Assembly (NCBI GenBank): GCA_949775045.1
Contig: OX459097.1
Location: 14,572,710-14,636,709 of the forward strand
Length of the DNA: 64,000 nucleotides
DNA from: Metridium senile
Lineage: Eukaryota; Cnidaria; Anthozoa; Actiniaria; Metridiidae
Direction of reading: 5' to 3'
The notes beneath the pieces are model-generated. The model searched no databases, was not told the origin of the DNA, and worked only from the letters and a program-made list of their open reading frames with translations. How positions within the stretch are numbered: position 1 is the first letter of the stretch; each line of letters starts with the position of its first letter. The position numbers and the translations under genes were made by a program. This document shows, one piece after another, positions 32,801 to 46,400 of the stretch.

Positions 32801-35800
32801 ATGAAATTTGTAACACCGTAAAAATTGTTGACTTACCTTTAAGCGTCAGTAAAAACATTTTTTACGGTGTTACAAATTTCATTATATTACCTATGCAGTA
32901 CATAGTATTAATTTCTACCAATGCTTGACTATTTCCTAGTACTTTTAGGCCAACACGTGGAAAAATTGATTTATTTATTTTAAAATAAAAAAAATAAAAA
33001 CTTACATGTGAAGCGCTCAGTTGTTTCTTAACAACAAGCCAGCGATCTGTCTCATGGCCGTGTTGGATTTCTATGATACCATCACTAAGATCTTCTCTTG
33101 TCATCTTTTGTACATCTTTCTAGACAAACACAAGGCAAAGCAAAATAAAGTCGCTGTTACACTACAGGTGCAATTATGTCAGCAATGCAATGGCATTGCA
33201 CTGGTCATTGCAACACAAGTTGCTAAAGAATCACTGTCACCCTTGTACAACTGGACCAAGATGTACAAATATTTATTTATTTATTTATTTAGCTTTTTCC
33301 TTCATACGAAGGCAGGGACACCACAACAGCTTACGCCAATTACTGTGGGCCCTGTAGTATGCTGAGACCTGACTGTTGTGCCGGGAGACAACCCCCTACT
33401 CTTTTCGAAGAGCACAACAGGATCTTTTACGTCCACCTTATATAGGAGTTAGAGTAAAGGCAGACGGGACTTCCGGCTGTACGTCCTTATCCGAGAAGAC
33501 ACATAGAGAGTAAAGTGTCTTGCCCAAGGACACAACGTAATCGCCCGGGCCGGGAATCGAACCCAGACAAGTAGGCCCAGAACTCGGTCCCCTAACCACT
33601 AGACCATTACGCCTCTCTATATATATGAGTTCATGAAGAGAATTAAACTAAACTGTGCAAAATAAAATGATTTCCTTTCTTACGTACATCTTTCACGATG
33701 ACAATACTGCGAAGACGATGAAGGAAAAGCAACAAAGAGGGATGAACATCATGGAATCGAGCTGACAGTGCAGTCTTCTTGTCGCTATGAAACTCGTCTT
33801 TTAATGGAAGTACTATCTTGGTCATCCACCTGAAAAAGTACCACCCAAAACGTTAGTAAGTTAAACACTTTTAAAGTGCACCTGACGCCCTTCATGATAT
33901 TTTGCAAATCTGTTGTACATGAGGTGTACTTAATATTTCTTGATGTCGACCTCTCATTTTTGAGAACATTTGAAATCAATGCAAATGAGGTGACGTCATC
34001 CCAGGAATTTGTCAAAGTTTTGTTTCAAAGCTGACAGCAAGCTTGTTTTTGTAAAGTAGTAAAAATGTTAATGGTGGTGTGAATATTAGTAATACAGATA
34101 TTGAGCTTTAAAAAATTGCTATATTTATTTCCAGATAACTTTTGTATATTTAATGAGGCCTGGGATGACGTCACTTCATTTGCATTTTCATATTTTAAAT
34201 GTTTATATCTCAGAAAGGAGAGGTCGACATCAAGAAAAATTAAGTACACTTATTATACACCTCATGTACAACAGATTCGCAAAATATCATGAAAGGAGTC
34301 AGGTGCACTTTAACTTCCCGTTACTGCACATGATAAATTATAGCTTTGCTATGCACAGCAACGAAAACCGCGACTTGGAAGTATTATTATTCATGGTCAC
34401 TGAACGAACATGTGAAAAGGACTATTGTAAAGCGCATTGCGACGTATGTGAAATGCGCTGTATAAGCATTACATTACATTACATTGCATTACATTACATT
34501 GCACCACACCACAGCACAGCACACCACACCACACTATATGACATTGCATTACATTACATTACAAACTTTTACATTGTGTTATTGTAACATATTTTACATC
34601 TGTTTTCAAAAACTCACTCATCCAAATCATCATCAACTTCATGGGCACCATCGTCTTTTTGGTTTTCTTCAGTATCTTCTTCTACCCAGTGGGGCAGAAT
34701 ATATCCTGATGGACCACTCTTTGCATCAAAACGAATGTGATAACCATTGGAATGAACTTCAGGTTTATCACTGATGCGAAACACTGACTTGAAGCCAATT
34801 CCTTTTTGACCTGATGCATAGGAAACAATGGGCATTACTATCATAATCGTCAACTTCATTAATATCAATAATATTTAATAACATACTAAATACAAACATC
34901 ATCATTATCCCCTTCATCATAATCATCAGCATATTGAGTACCTACATCATCATCATCATCACCGTCAACTTCATTATCAACAACATCACTATTATTAACA
35001 ACAACATCTTTATCATCATCAGCATCACTAATAACAATATAAACACAAACATCATCGATATCACCTTCATAATATAATCATCAGCATCTTGATTACCTAC
35101 ATTTGTAGATCACCATCATCACCTTCAACTTCATCATCAACAAGATCAGGGTTTGAAACAGAAAAACAAATTGACCTGCCACTTTCAGATAAAGAAAAAT
35201 TGAAAGATGATTCCCGATAAACTGCGGGTTTATTATTTTGCAGTTCATACATTTGTTGTGTAATGATTTTTTGCTGTCAAATCTTAATTTTGCCTTGGCA
35301 TTTGGACATTAGCAGGCAGCTATTTCGAGCCCTGATTATTATTATCAACATCGCTAATAACAATATGAACACAAGCATCATCAATATCAACTCCATCATA
35401 ATCATCACTTTCAACATCAACAAGATCATTATTATCATCAACAACATCACTAATAATACCATCTATATCTCCTTCATAATAATCATCATTATTGCACACA
35501 ACATTCATCAAGCATCACATATATTTTACCTATATATCCATACTGATGGGGTCCCTTTGTACTTTTGCCAACATCACACAATGCCCGGATGTTCTTCTCG
35601 CTGAAACCAACTTCATTGTTCAAAACCATAATCCTTTCACCGTCAACGACAAACATTAAAGCAGGTATTTCATCAGTCTGGTAAGTATTATCATCAGCAT
35701 TCTGGACTAACTCCAAAACAAAATGTGTATCTCTGTTATACAGCTCAGCTGATAACCGATGCAGACTTCTTCCTTCTCGTTCCCGCTGTTTTTGCACAAG

Positions 35801-37399
35801 CTTTCCTTCTTCTTCTCCAAGAACAACACCGATTCCAAATTCTTCTTTTCTGATCGTGTCAATAAGTTCTTTGAATGGATTTAGCTGAGTGACTGTCTCT
35901 TCGTCATCTTTTGCTTGTGGAGGTTCTTCTTCAGAGTCAACTGTGATTGAAAAACAAGGATTTAGTACAAACCACTAATTTTTTTTCCCTAACTTTTCCT
36001 AACTACAGTGGTACCTCTATTAAACGGTCACCCTTGGGACTTTCCAAAATGGCCGCTTAATGGAGGTTTGCCGCTGAATAGAGGTACTGATAGAATAGGT
36101 ATAGAAATATATTTGGGATTTTATTATGGCCGCCTAATAGAGGGTGACCGCTTAATGGGTGACCGCTTCATAGAGGTACATGTACCACTGTATTCAGTCG
36201 TACAATTTTTTTAAGACTTTTTTAAAACATTTTATATAAATTTTGTCTTACAGAGCTTTGAACATTAAATACATAAGAAAAGTTGTATAAAAAACAGTAA
36301 TAGAGCTAACCGGGTAACACGTTGCTATGTACGTTTTGTCCCAATTCAAGTCGATCTTTTTGGTATAAGATTCTTTGTCTTATAGGGGTGGCGAATGGTC
36401 TTTCCGAGATTTTCCGAGACGGCGAGATGGAGTTTTCAAAATTCGAGACCGAGATTTTTTGCTTTACGTTTTCCGAGAACGAGATTTTACTGCAACAACA
36501 TCTTACTATCTAATCTAATTATGCTTAAATTATACATTTTTTCGGAAATGTAAACATAACGTAGAACATATTAGCCTTGGAAGTAATTCGAGACTCCGAG
36601 ACTGTCGTTTTTAAAAAATGAGATTTTGAGACCAACAATTTAGAAAATTCGAGACTCCGAGACTTAGCGTTTTTGAAGGTACCATTTGCCACCCCTTCTT
36701 ATGTATTTCTATATCACGTTGTCAATTTTTGGAACAAACGTTTTTATTCCCATAGGTTTTAAATTGGGTGGAAACGTACATAGCAACGCGTTAGCCGATT
36801 TAGTCAATAAATACATATGAAAAGTTTTATATTAACCAGTTAACAAACCAGTAATTATTGGTGTATAATTGTGTGGTTTTTCGCAATAAGAAGTTCTAAC
36901 AAAAACGAAGAGGAAGCAAATGATGATTAGGATGATAATAAAGAAGAGAAAGAAGAAGCAGATCAACAAAGGAAAGCAAAAAGGAACTAACGAACAAATA
37001 ATACAAAATCATAGATTGAAGCAAAACAATCAAACAGACAGACAGACAAACAAATAAACAAACTTGAAAAACAAGAGAAAATTATAGCATTAATCAAACA
37101 TTACCGATTTCTTTATCACTGTCGCTGTCGCTGTCACTGTCACTTAAGGACTCTGTATCATCTGTGCTTCCTTCCAGTGATTCCTAACAGGAGTTGACAT
37201 ACACATGTTATGCAAAGTTTAAAATAAATTAAGTAATTATTGCTACTATGCTACTATCATCGTCGTCGTCGTCGTCGTCGTCGACATCATCATCATCATC
37301 GTCATCGTCATGATCATGATCATCATCAAGATCATCATCATCATCATCATCGTCATCGTCATGATCATCATCATCATCATCATCAAGATCATCATCATT

Positions 37400-37475
<76 letters not shown>

Positions 37476-40400
37476 AGATCATCATCATCGTCATTATCAT
37501 TAATGCATGTTTGACAATTGACAGCTTATCAGTACTAACCTCATTGTCAATGACTTCCTTCTGTTCCACACTTTCAACTGGCTTAACAACAGCAGTGGGC
37601 TTCAACTCTCTCAAACTGATTGGTTTTCGATTTTCGACACGATTCATATCACCGGTGATAAGAGATTCAAAATCTTTTACCCAGTCACTTTTACCCAGAA
37701 ATAGCCCAAGTTGGTGCAGACGGCTGCGCTGGTGATCATCTGTGCAGCATGACAATAGCTTGTGGTATGTATTTGTTGTACCCACTGCATGACCAAAGGG
37801 CTCCAGGAATACCTGGAAATGATGAAGTATTTGTATGTAAATAAAGGTTGTCAATTGGTAAACGTACAGTGACATATTTTGTTATGGTTTTGCCAGCCAA
37901 CCATTGTTACTAGAACAAAGAAAATTAAAAAAATCTATTGTGAAAATGGTTGGCAAATTAGCATCACAATACCAACACTTGTAAACACTACGCCCACCTA
38001 TTGGATATTCTAAGACTTGCTATAACTATCATAAAAACTATCATCTTCATCATTATAATTTTATTATCATCAATATTATTGTCATCACCATTATTAATAA
38101 TTATTATCATCAATATCATCACCATTATAATCACAATCATAATCAAACTCACACCACCATCATACTTTTATCAGTTATTTCATCATCATCATGATCCTTA
38201 CATTATTTTCGTTATCAATGCTTCTTAAAAATTTATCAACATAATTATCATCATTATCATCATCGTCTTCAGCATGGTCTAGTGGTTAGGGGATAGAATT
38301 CCGGGCCTACTGGTCTGGGTTCGATTCCCGGCCCGGGCGATTACATCATGTCCTTGGGCAAGACACTTCCTCTCTCAGTGCCTCGTCATCTCAGATAAGG
38401 ACGTAAAGCCGGAGGTATTGCTGCCTTTACTCTAACTCCTATATAAGGTGGATGTAAAAGATCCTGTTGTGCTCTTCGAAAAGAGCAGGGGATTGTCTCC
38501 CAGCACAACAGTCAGGTCTCAGCATACTACAGGGCCCACAGTAATTGGTGCAAGCAGTTGTGGTATCCCTACCTTCGTATGAAGGAGAAAGCTAAATAAC
38601 AATAACTAATAACTTTTTTTAATGTCTCGATCTTCTAGCTGGATGCAGTGCGCCCTACTAATCGGGGAGATTCACTCACACTCACTACCTCTACGTTTTT
38701 TAATATTTTGCACACAACTCGGCTCACATGTTCATTTTTGCTGAGGGAGGAAAACGGATAGCCCGGAGAAAAACCCTTGCACGTGGCATAGGAGAGAAGA
38801 ACACATCAAACAAACTCAACTCACATATAATCCATGCCCGAGTCAGGACTCAAACCTGGACCACAGCGGTGAGAGGCCAGCGGTCTCACCGCTAGGCCAC
38901 CCATGCCACCCAAATAAAAAATAAATGTTACAACCAGTATTGCTTACCTTATCTGCTAAAGCTATACACATACTTTGTGGCATTCTACAAAGGCACTCTA
39001 GAACGAACTGAGGGCATGACAGACTGACATTCTCCTGGTCAGCAGATGCTAGCTTAGATAATGCAGGACGCATGTGATTGGTTAACAGAGCAATAGGCGT
39101 GTTATGTATTCCTCCAGATTTGACAACTAACGAAACAAGAGTCCCAGATGTACCTATGACGTCATACTGGTCAACGCATTTGTTGAAGCTCTCCAATGAG
39201 GCGTCAATATCTATTTTTAGTAATGATTTGCCGCTGATTTCCAGGACTTGAACCTTGCCTTTGGATTGGTCATCAATGAACTGCTTCAAGTCTCCAAGGC
39301 ATGGTTGGAAAACTAAAGTCCACTGTGTCCACTCTGTCAGGTCACTCAGAAGAGGTGCACTTATCAAAGCTTTTAGAGCATCATCAGGGTATTTCCATCC
39401 TAACAAACCCGCTTTGTAAGGTGATCCTGGAATGGCAGATGGACTTGGGACCTTGGAACCATCCTTAAAGAGTATGGCTGACTCGTAAAACACATTTGAC
39501 TGATGCTGTTGGTTCTTGAGGTTTATTGTGGAGATGATATTATCGTGGCTACCATGTCCAAGATCTTCTACTTTCTTTACACCATAGTGGTCGCAGACAG
39601 CACGCTCAACTACATCCTAGAAAAAAAACATTAAGGCGTATAATTCATGATGATGATGATGATCATCAAAGCCATAAGGATGATAACCCATTCAAAACAA
39701 ACAATTGCCATTTACCTTTGATGTTTTCAAGCCACATTGTTCAACAAAATCCAACACACCCATGTCCCGTGACTGACTTAGATTAACAGCTCCTCTACCC
39801 AGTAATGCACCACGCTCCTCTAACAGTTTGTTTAGCTCTGGTTGCTTGGTTACAAACTCCAAGAAAGGTCCATAACCAAAGGAAAGAAAGCTTGGGAAAT
39901 CTGGTCGGAAAGGGTTTGTCACACTATCTTCAATGCGAGCCAGTGTGGGGAGTTTCAAGTCCTCAGCTGAGCTGAACCATTGTTTAATTTCTTCTTTAAG
40001 TTCCCCTAGCATACAAAAGATCAAATAAAATTAATAAATAAGCCATTGTTTTAGATCAAGATACAGGGAGCTGGTGCCAAATCCCAATTAGCCAGTGACT
40101 AACATTTATTAATAAGTATTTTTATTTTTTTTATGATCTTATTGATATTGGAGAACAAACTTTGTAAAGTAATTTGCGTCCTATTGTTGTCTCTCCGGCG
40201 TGTACTTTGTGAACGATGTCCAGAAAAAAAAGGTAAAGAGGTAAAGAAAAAGAAACAGAAAAAATAGAAATAAACAGGGAAAAAATATTCTTTTCTCTGC
40301 TTATGTTTTCCATTTGGGCTAGTATGATAATTATCATTTTATAATACTGAAACTGTGAATTTTTCACTTTATTTTAAAATTATATATTAAATAAATTCAT

Positions 40401-43400
40401 TTCATATTTAATTATAAGTTATAACTTTTAGTTCATCATAAAAATCTTACTTTTCTTTGGGGGTTTGATAGCTTGCATTTTCTCCTGTTCCTCTCTCTCA
40501 TAGGTCTCTCTGATCTCTCCTTTGCATACTTCTAAAATATCAGCTATGATAGACTTGCAGCCCATATGAAGGGCCATGTTAAACATCTCTCTCAGGACTT
40601 TTGTTTCAACTAATGCTTCAAGGCATCTTTCAACTTTCTTGAGATCTCTTTCTTTGATTGTGTGGAAGTATTGAAAAACTGGGCTGCAGTGCTCATAAAC
40701 TGCTGTAAGAATTTCTGTGACCGGTGTCCCAAGGAGTTTAGCAAGTAAACTACGTTCATCTCCATGAGATGCGCCTAAGAGATCATCTTTGATTTTCTTG
40801 CATCTTCGTTGAAAGTCTTTCTCCAAGTCGACTATGAGTTCTTGTTCAACTTCCTTGGATCGCTCACTTTGAGCTTTTTGGGCTCTCTTCAATACCTTGT
40901 GATAAAGAAACAATAATATCATTATAACTCATTCATGTATTATTTTCCTAATTAAGTATGACAAATCTTCATTATCATCGTTCAAACCTGCCCTAAAAAC
41001 ACATTTTTTCAAGTCTGCCTTTTCATATTAATTAACTTATTTTCAAAAGAGTGGCATTTGGACAAATTTTGATAATATAAGACAGAATTCTTATTTCACG
41101 ACGTCTCGATGTCGCTGACATCATTTTCAAGTGAGGTTTATTCGATAAATTTGAATATTACATTGAGATGAATTATCCTCTTGGGATCTATACGCGTGAC
41201 AAATTATTAACTTATTATTGTAATTATCTATCTATTATTGTAATTATCATTTCTTTTTTTCATAATTTCTTTTCAGCACCTAGAGCAGTCCTGGATAGGC
41301 GCTATACAAACTATTATTATTATTATATACTTAGTCCCTCCCCCTCTAAATGCATTGGAACATGGCATTTTTGAATCAAATATTAGAATGAATAGACAAA
41401 CCATTGCTCGTTAATTTTAAAACGATTTTTACTCTGACAATGCTGAAGCTTGAACCCCTATTTGCCTAACCCATGGATCCTAACGCTAAGTAACCGTGCA
41501 ATAACGCTTACAACAAGGGATTTGTAGAATCACATTTTTAAAACCTTTTAAAACTGTCTTCCGATATTAGTGTACCTGTCAGCAATATTGTGGTGTGGGG
41601 TCAAGTTATTTTCGAAAGCTAAATAGGTGGGCTTGTTACTTATTGTATAGAAATGAACTAGGCAAATATAGGGGGGATACGATATTTTTGCCAACCAGGA
41701 AAGAGTGGGTTGCATAATATTTGGAAAAGATGACACTCGGCAGGTGATTTTGCCGACCCCCCCCCCCCTCCCCCCTCCACACACTAATAAATGAAAGACC
41801 CCTAATTATAATTAATAAGTATAATAATAAATATAATACTATGAAAATACCACTAGAGTGGTTAAATGTACGTTGAAAATTTGGCCTTGGGGGTGTGTCT
41901 TTTAGTACCACATGACCAATTTTGAGCAAAATGATTGGCCAGAAGCGATCACATGGTACAAAAAAAATTGGTCACGTGGACGGAATTTTTGGGGCATGAT
42001 TACCAGTCTACTGATTTCCATAGTACTATCTTGTTCTCTATGACAATAAATTCTTACCGATATTCCTAAGCCAACACTTTGTACACGGACACCCAGTTCA
42101 TAAGCTGAATCACACTCATATTCATCACAAAGAAACTGTATGAACTCTTCCATTTTTACCCTAGTTGTCCACTTGTCCTCACTGGTTAAATACTTGTTAA
42201 GATTCTTAAGAACCTGAAATGATAAATTATTATAATTATAATTGCAGTAGTCATAATTATTATACAAATGTATATAAAATTTATGTACATGTAGATTAGG
42301 CATGATTGTCCGGGGAGGTGTAGTCTTGAGAAAGACTGATGGTGTTGATGTCTGAGAAGATGACTTCCGCTCGGGCTGTTGAAACGTCTGCTCAGGTTGT
42401 CGAAGTGTCAGACATCCACACCAGATCAGTCTTTCTCAAGACTACACCACCTGGACGATCATGCCTCATCTACATCAATTACACCTGGGATCAGTCTGAC
42501 TATTCACTCTTAATTACTATATATTAGACACTTAATGGTCAAATAAATATAGCAAAACGTAAATTCCTATGAGGACTGAGAAATTGAAAGCAAATTTGCT
42601 TTTTAACTATGGAATGCTTTTTTAGTTGTGTCAATAATTGACAGAACTAAAAAACAATTGTGTTTCTAGTGGACTACATCATTTTTTTCTCAATTTGATA
42701 AAGAAATTATTAGTTATGCATGTATGTAGTCCACTAGAAACTACCCTGGATGCCAGAGGAATTATTTTCCAGGTCAACTATGGCGAGCGTGCTTTGCGCT
42801 AGCTATAATACCATGGAAAATAATTCCTCTGGCACCCAGGGTAACTACAATCATGTTCAAAATTGTTGTCACATTTTTATGAGCATTTTTGTTTGAGTTT
42901 TAAAAAATTTACAAAATGTATGGATTTGATTTGCAAACCCCCTTCCCCCCTGAGCAATGTTGATTGGTCTTTCAAATGACAACCGTTTCACATTCCCAAA
43001 ACTCAACATTGATATGGGGGAGAGGGGGAAACGGAAAAATGATGTTGAAATATTTTTCATGTAAAAACCAGATAATGTCCCCACATATTTTGCACATGAT
43101 TGTAGGCCTTAGTCAAAGAGGAAAAATGAAATCAAAATATGAGTTTGTTCAAACGTCACATGTGCTGAATCTAATGTCAGAAAGCAAAGTTAAACCTATT
43201 GTTTGAATTCATTTGCACTATATTCAGGATATGGGAAATGCGACGTTTAGTCTAGGCCTTTAGACAAAAAAGAAAAAGGAACTTAAGATATTTTGCAGAT
43301 GATTGTAGAAACAATTGTATACAAGTCAACATTTTTTGATAATGGTTGTTTACTAACCTGCATGGTAGTGATATTTTGTACAACAGTGTCATCAGATGGA

Positions 43401-46400
43401 GCCTTGAAAAGGTCATAAACCACAGGTAGTTTGACAAGTGGGCCAACGCTGAGCTCTGAGAAGTCCCTTTTCTCCACTAATCTTGCCATGCTCTGACCTA
43501 GCTCTGTCAATGTGGCAATACTGTGAACCATGACATAAGCACGGCCAAAAAGGTCAAGCTGTAACAGAGAAGGAGAGAGTATACATGTAAATAAATGAAA
43601 GAAGTATGGCCAAAAAGGTCAAGCTGTAACAGAGAAGGAGAGAGTATAAATAAATGAAAGAAGTACGGCCAAAAAGGTCAAGCTGTAACAGAGAAGGAGA
43701 GAGTATAAATAAATGAAAGAAGTACGGCCAAAAAGGTCAAGCTGTAACAGAGAAGGAGAGAGTATAAATAAATGAAAGAAGTATAGCCATATGCATTTGG
43801 TGTTAGCTCATTCTTAGTTGCCCAAACTAGCGAGACAAACAACATCAAACCGGATAGTAGGATGAAAGGGGCAGATGGATGTTAAGGGGGAATAATCCTG
43901 TGGTGTTGAGAAAGAAAGTCCACTCGAGTGTTTTTCCCCACCCTCCCACCCACCTTTTCGTACTTATATTGCCTCAGGGAATAATCCTGTGGTGTTGAGA
44001 AAGAAAGTCTACTCGAGTATTTTTCCCCCACCCTCCCGCCCACTTTTTCCTACTTATATTGCCTCGGCTCTTTGTCCCTCCGGATCTATTTCCATTGTTT
44101 AACCTAGAACAATAGAGTCCTATTGTTCCCATATCTTAATCATCGACCGAGGGACAATGGCCAGTGAGAATGTATTACTATTTTATTTTATTGCTATTTT
44201 ATGTATACATATATGTAAGTGTATAATTATATGAATGAATGAGTGGATGAATAAATAAATGAATACATGAATGAACAAATAAATAAAATTATGAATGAAT
44301 GAATGAAATAATGGATGAATGAATAAATGTGAATCAATGTATATATGAATGAAAAAAATTAATGAGAGATTTTAATTAAATTGATGCAAATATGAGTACT
44401 ACTTTATACAGATAATTACATCTTAGAAAATAAACTTAAAAGATGGATGGATAAAAAGGAATGAATGAATAAAGTCTTGAATGCAACAATAGACTATAGA
44501 TATCGAGAGAACTGATGCCTGAGAATATGAATTCATGGATACATCATTCAAAACAAATATGTACAAGATGTAAATGGATAAAACAAATGATTGCATAGTG
44601 TTTGCATGTAATGTTGTTGATTGAGTAGCTTTGCCTGTCTTCCTGTCTCTCTGAATACTGTACACTCACTACTATAACCAATTCAATTATGCAACAAAGC
44701 TACATAACAAGTCTCCAATCAAGTACACATATATACAGATCTGAAGTCCTGAATAATAGTATAATTATATATATGTTTTTTGTAGGAAATTTTCCACTTA
44801 GTCTATACAGCCTCTAATTGGGGCCTGAACGATTATTAATTTAAGGAATTTCGGGTCTGTACGAAACTTTTTGGGGTCTGTACAATTATTGACAAGAAAA
44901 TAAATACCCTATTTAAGACATCGTAAGGTAAAATATATACCCTGTCTATAAGACCATGCAGAAGCTCAAAGACCATACCCTGGCTGACTGGCAGCACATA
45001 CCTGTTCACAGGGAGCCCAAGCTCATCACTTTTACAGTAAATGTGTGGAGTCGCAAGATATCCTTTCGCTGTGCCTCAAATATACAATAATAAAAAAAAA
45101 CTTTTACGTAGATAGTTGTGTATAATTGTTTTCTAGTCTGTGACCAAGTTTTAGACGTAAATTTTTTTTTATTATTATTGTATATTTGAGGCACAGCGAA
45201 AGGATATCTTGTGACTCCATACATTTACTGTAAAAGTGATGAGCTTGGGCTCCCTGTGACCTGTTTAGCAAATATATGGGTCACTCTATACTATAGTTCT
45301 GCTCTACACTTTTGTTTTGCTTGTATATTTCCACTCTATACTATTATTTTGCTCTATACTTATATTCAGGACTTCAGAGTACACATACAGATGTACAAAC
45401 ATACATCCTTACCTTTGAGTGCAGTCGCTGTAGATCTTTCAGCTCAGGTATTTCACTATCAGGGTTTCTAAATCCAATCTCTTTAAGGTTCCTAACTCCT
45501 ATCACCTTACACATCTTGGCTTTGACCAGCTCTATTGAGACATAGTTTCCCTCTTCAGCAATTTCCTTGATGACTTGTTTGGCTAGTTCATTTACTTTGT
45601 AAGGAGTATATTTAGTATGTCTAGGCTGGCCAAGGCTAATAGATGACTGTATGTCTTGTGCAGAATTGAAAGAATCTTCAAAAGAACTTGGTAAAGGCAT
45701 CATTGTGTCCTCCTCGTCAGTCTTTCTTGGTTTTGCATTCTTGGTTTTCTTTCTTGACATCAAAAGACGGTCTACTAGTAGTGGTTCTTCATCTTCTTGT
45801 AGCAGTGGTGTCATTACTTGAGGAGGCAGTGTACTTGGCAATAGCGGCTTAAGCTCAGTAGATGTTATCGGCAGACATGGTGTTGTCTTTGTGGCTGCCA
45901 TGGATACAGTTTCTAACGATGGTGGCAATAGAGTACTGGCAGAAGATACTTGAGTTACATCAGACTCTCTCTCATTCTTTCTTTTACTAGTTTTAACAAG
46001 TTCCACAAAAACTTTACTCTTTTTTTGTGTAAGTGAGACAATATCGGGGATTTCATTCATAAGTAATGACAGTTTTTTTGAACCAGCAAACTGGTACTTG
46101 TGTGCATTGAAAGTGGCTTTAAACCTGCTTTTATAGGCAGTAACAAATTTACTGAGATCCATTCTGCCTTGTCGTTGGAGGACTTCTCTTACTTCATGAG
46201 CAAAGAGCGCTTTGCCAGTTAGTGCCCCACTTGCTTTACCTGAAAGTGACTTATTTGCACTAGCTGATGAGCTTCTGTTGCCAATTTCTTGGGCTTCTTC
46301 ATCTGAATTTTCTGTATAATTATTGCTTTTGGAAGGCTGAATTGGATTTGATAAGAAACCCTCTGACAATAATGGTGTTAAATTAGTCCTTGAAATACCA

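Noticed and set aside
34153..34774. His/Thr-rich plus-strand ORFs
   Set aside because: They run through a TTACA/CACCA repeat and the antisense of exon 10.
37240..37735. Poly-His, poly-Ile and poly-Met ORFs
   Set aside because: They are six-frame translations of an (ATC)n microsatellite; the real coding content is exon 7 on the minus strand, which ends at a clear splice donor.
43541..43785. CRISPR-like regular repeat
   Set aside because: The units are directly tandem without unique spacers, in a eukaryotic intron; it is a minisatellite.
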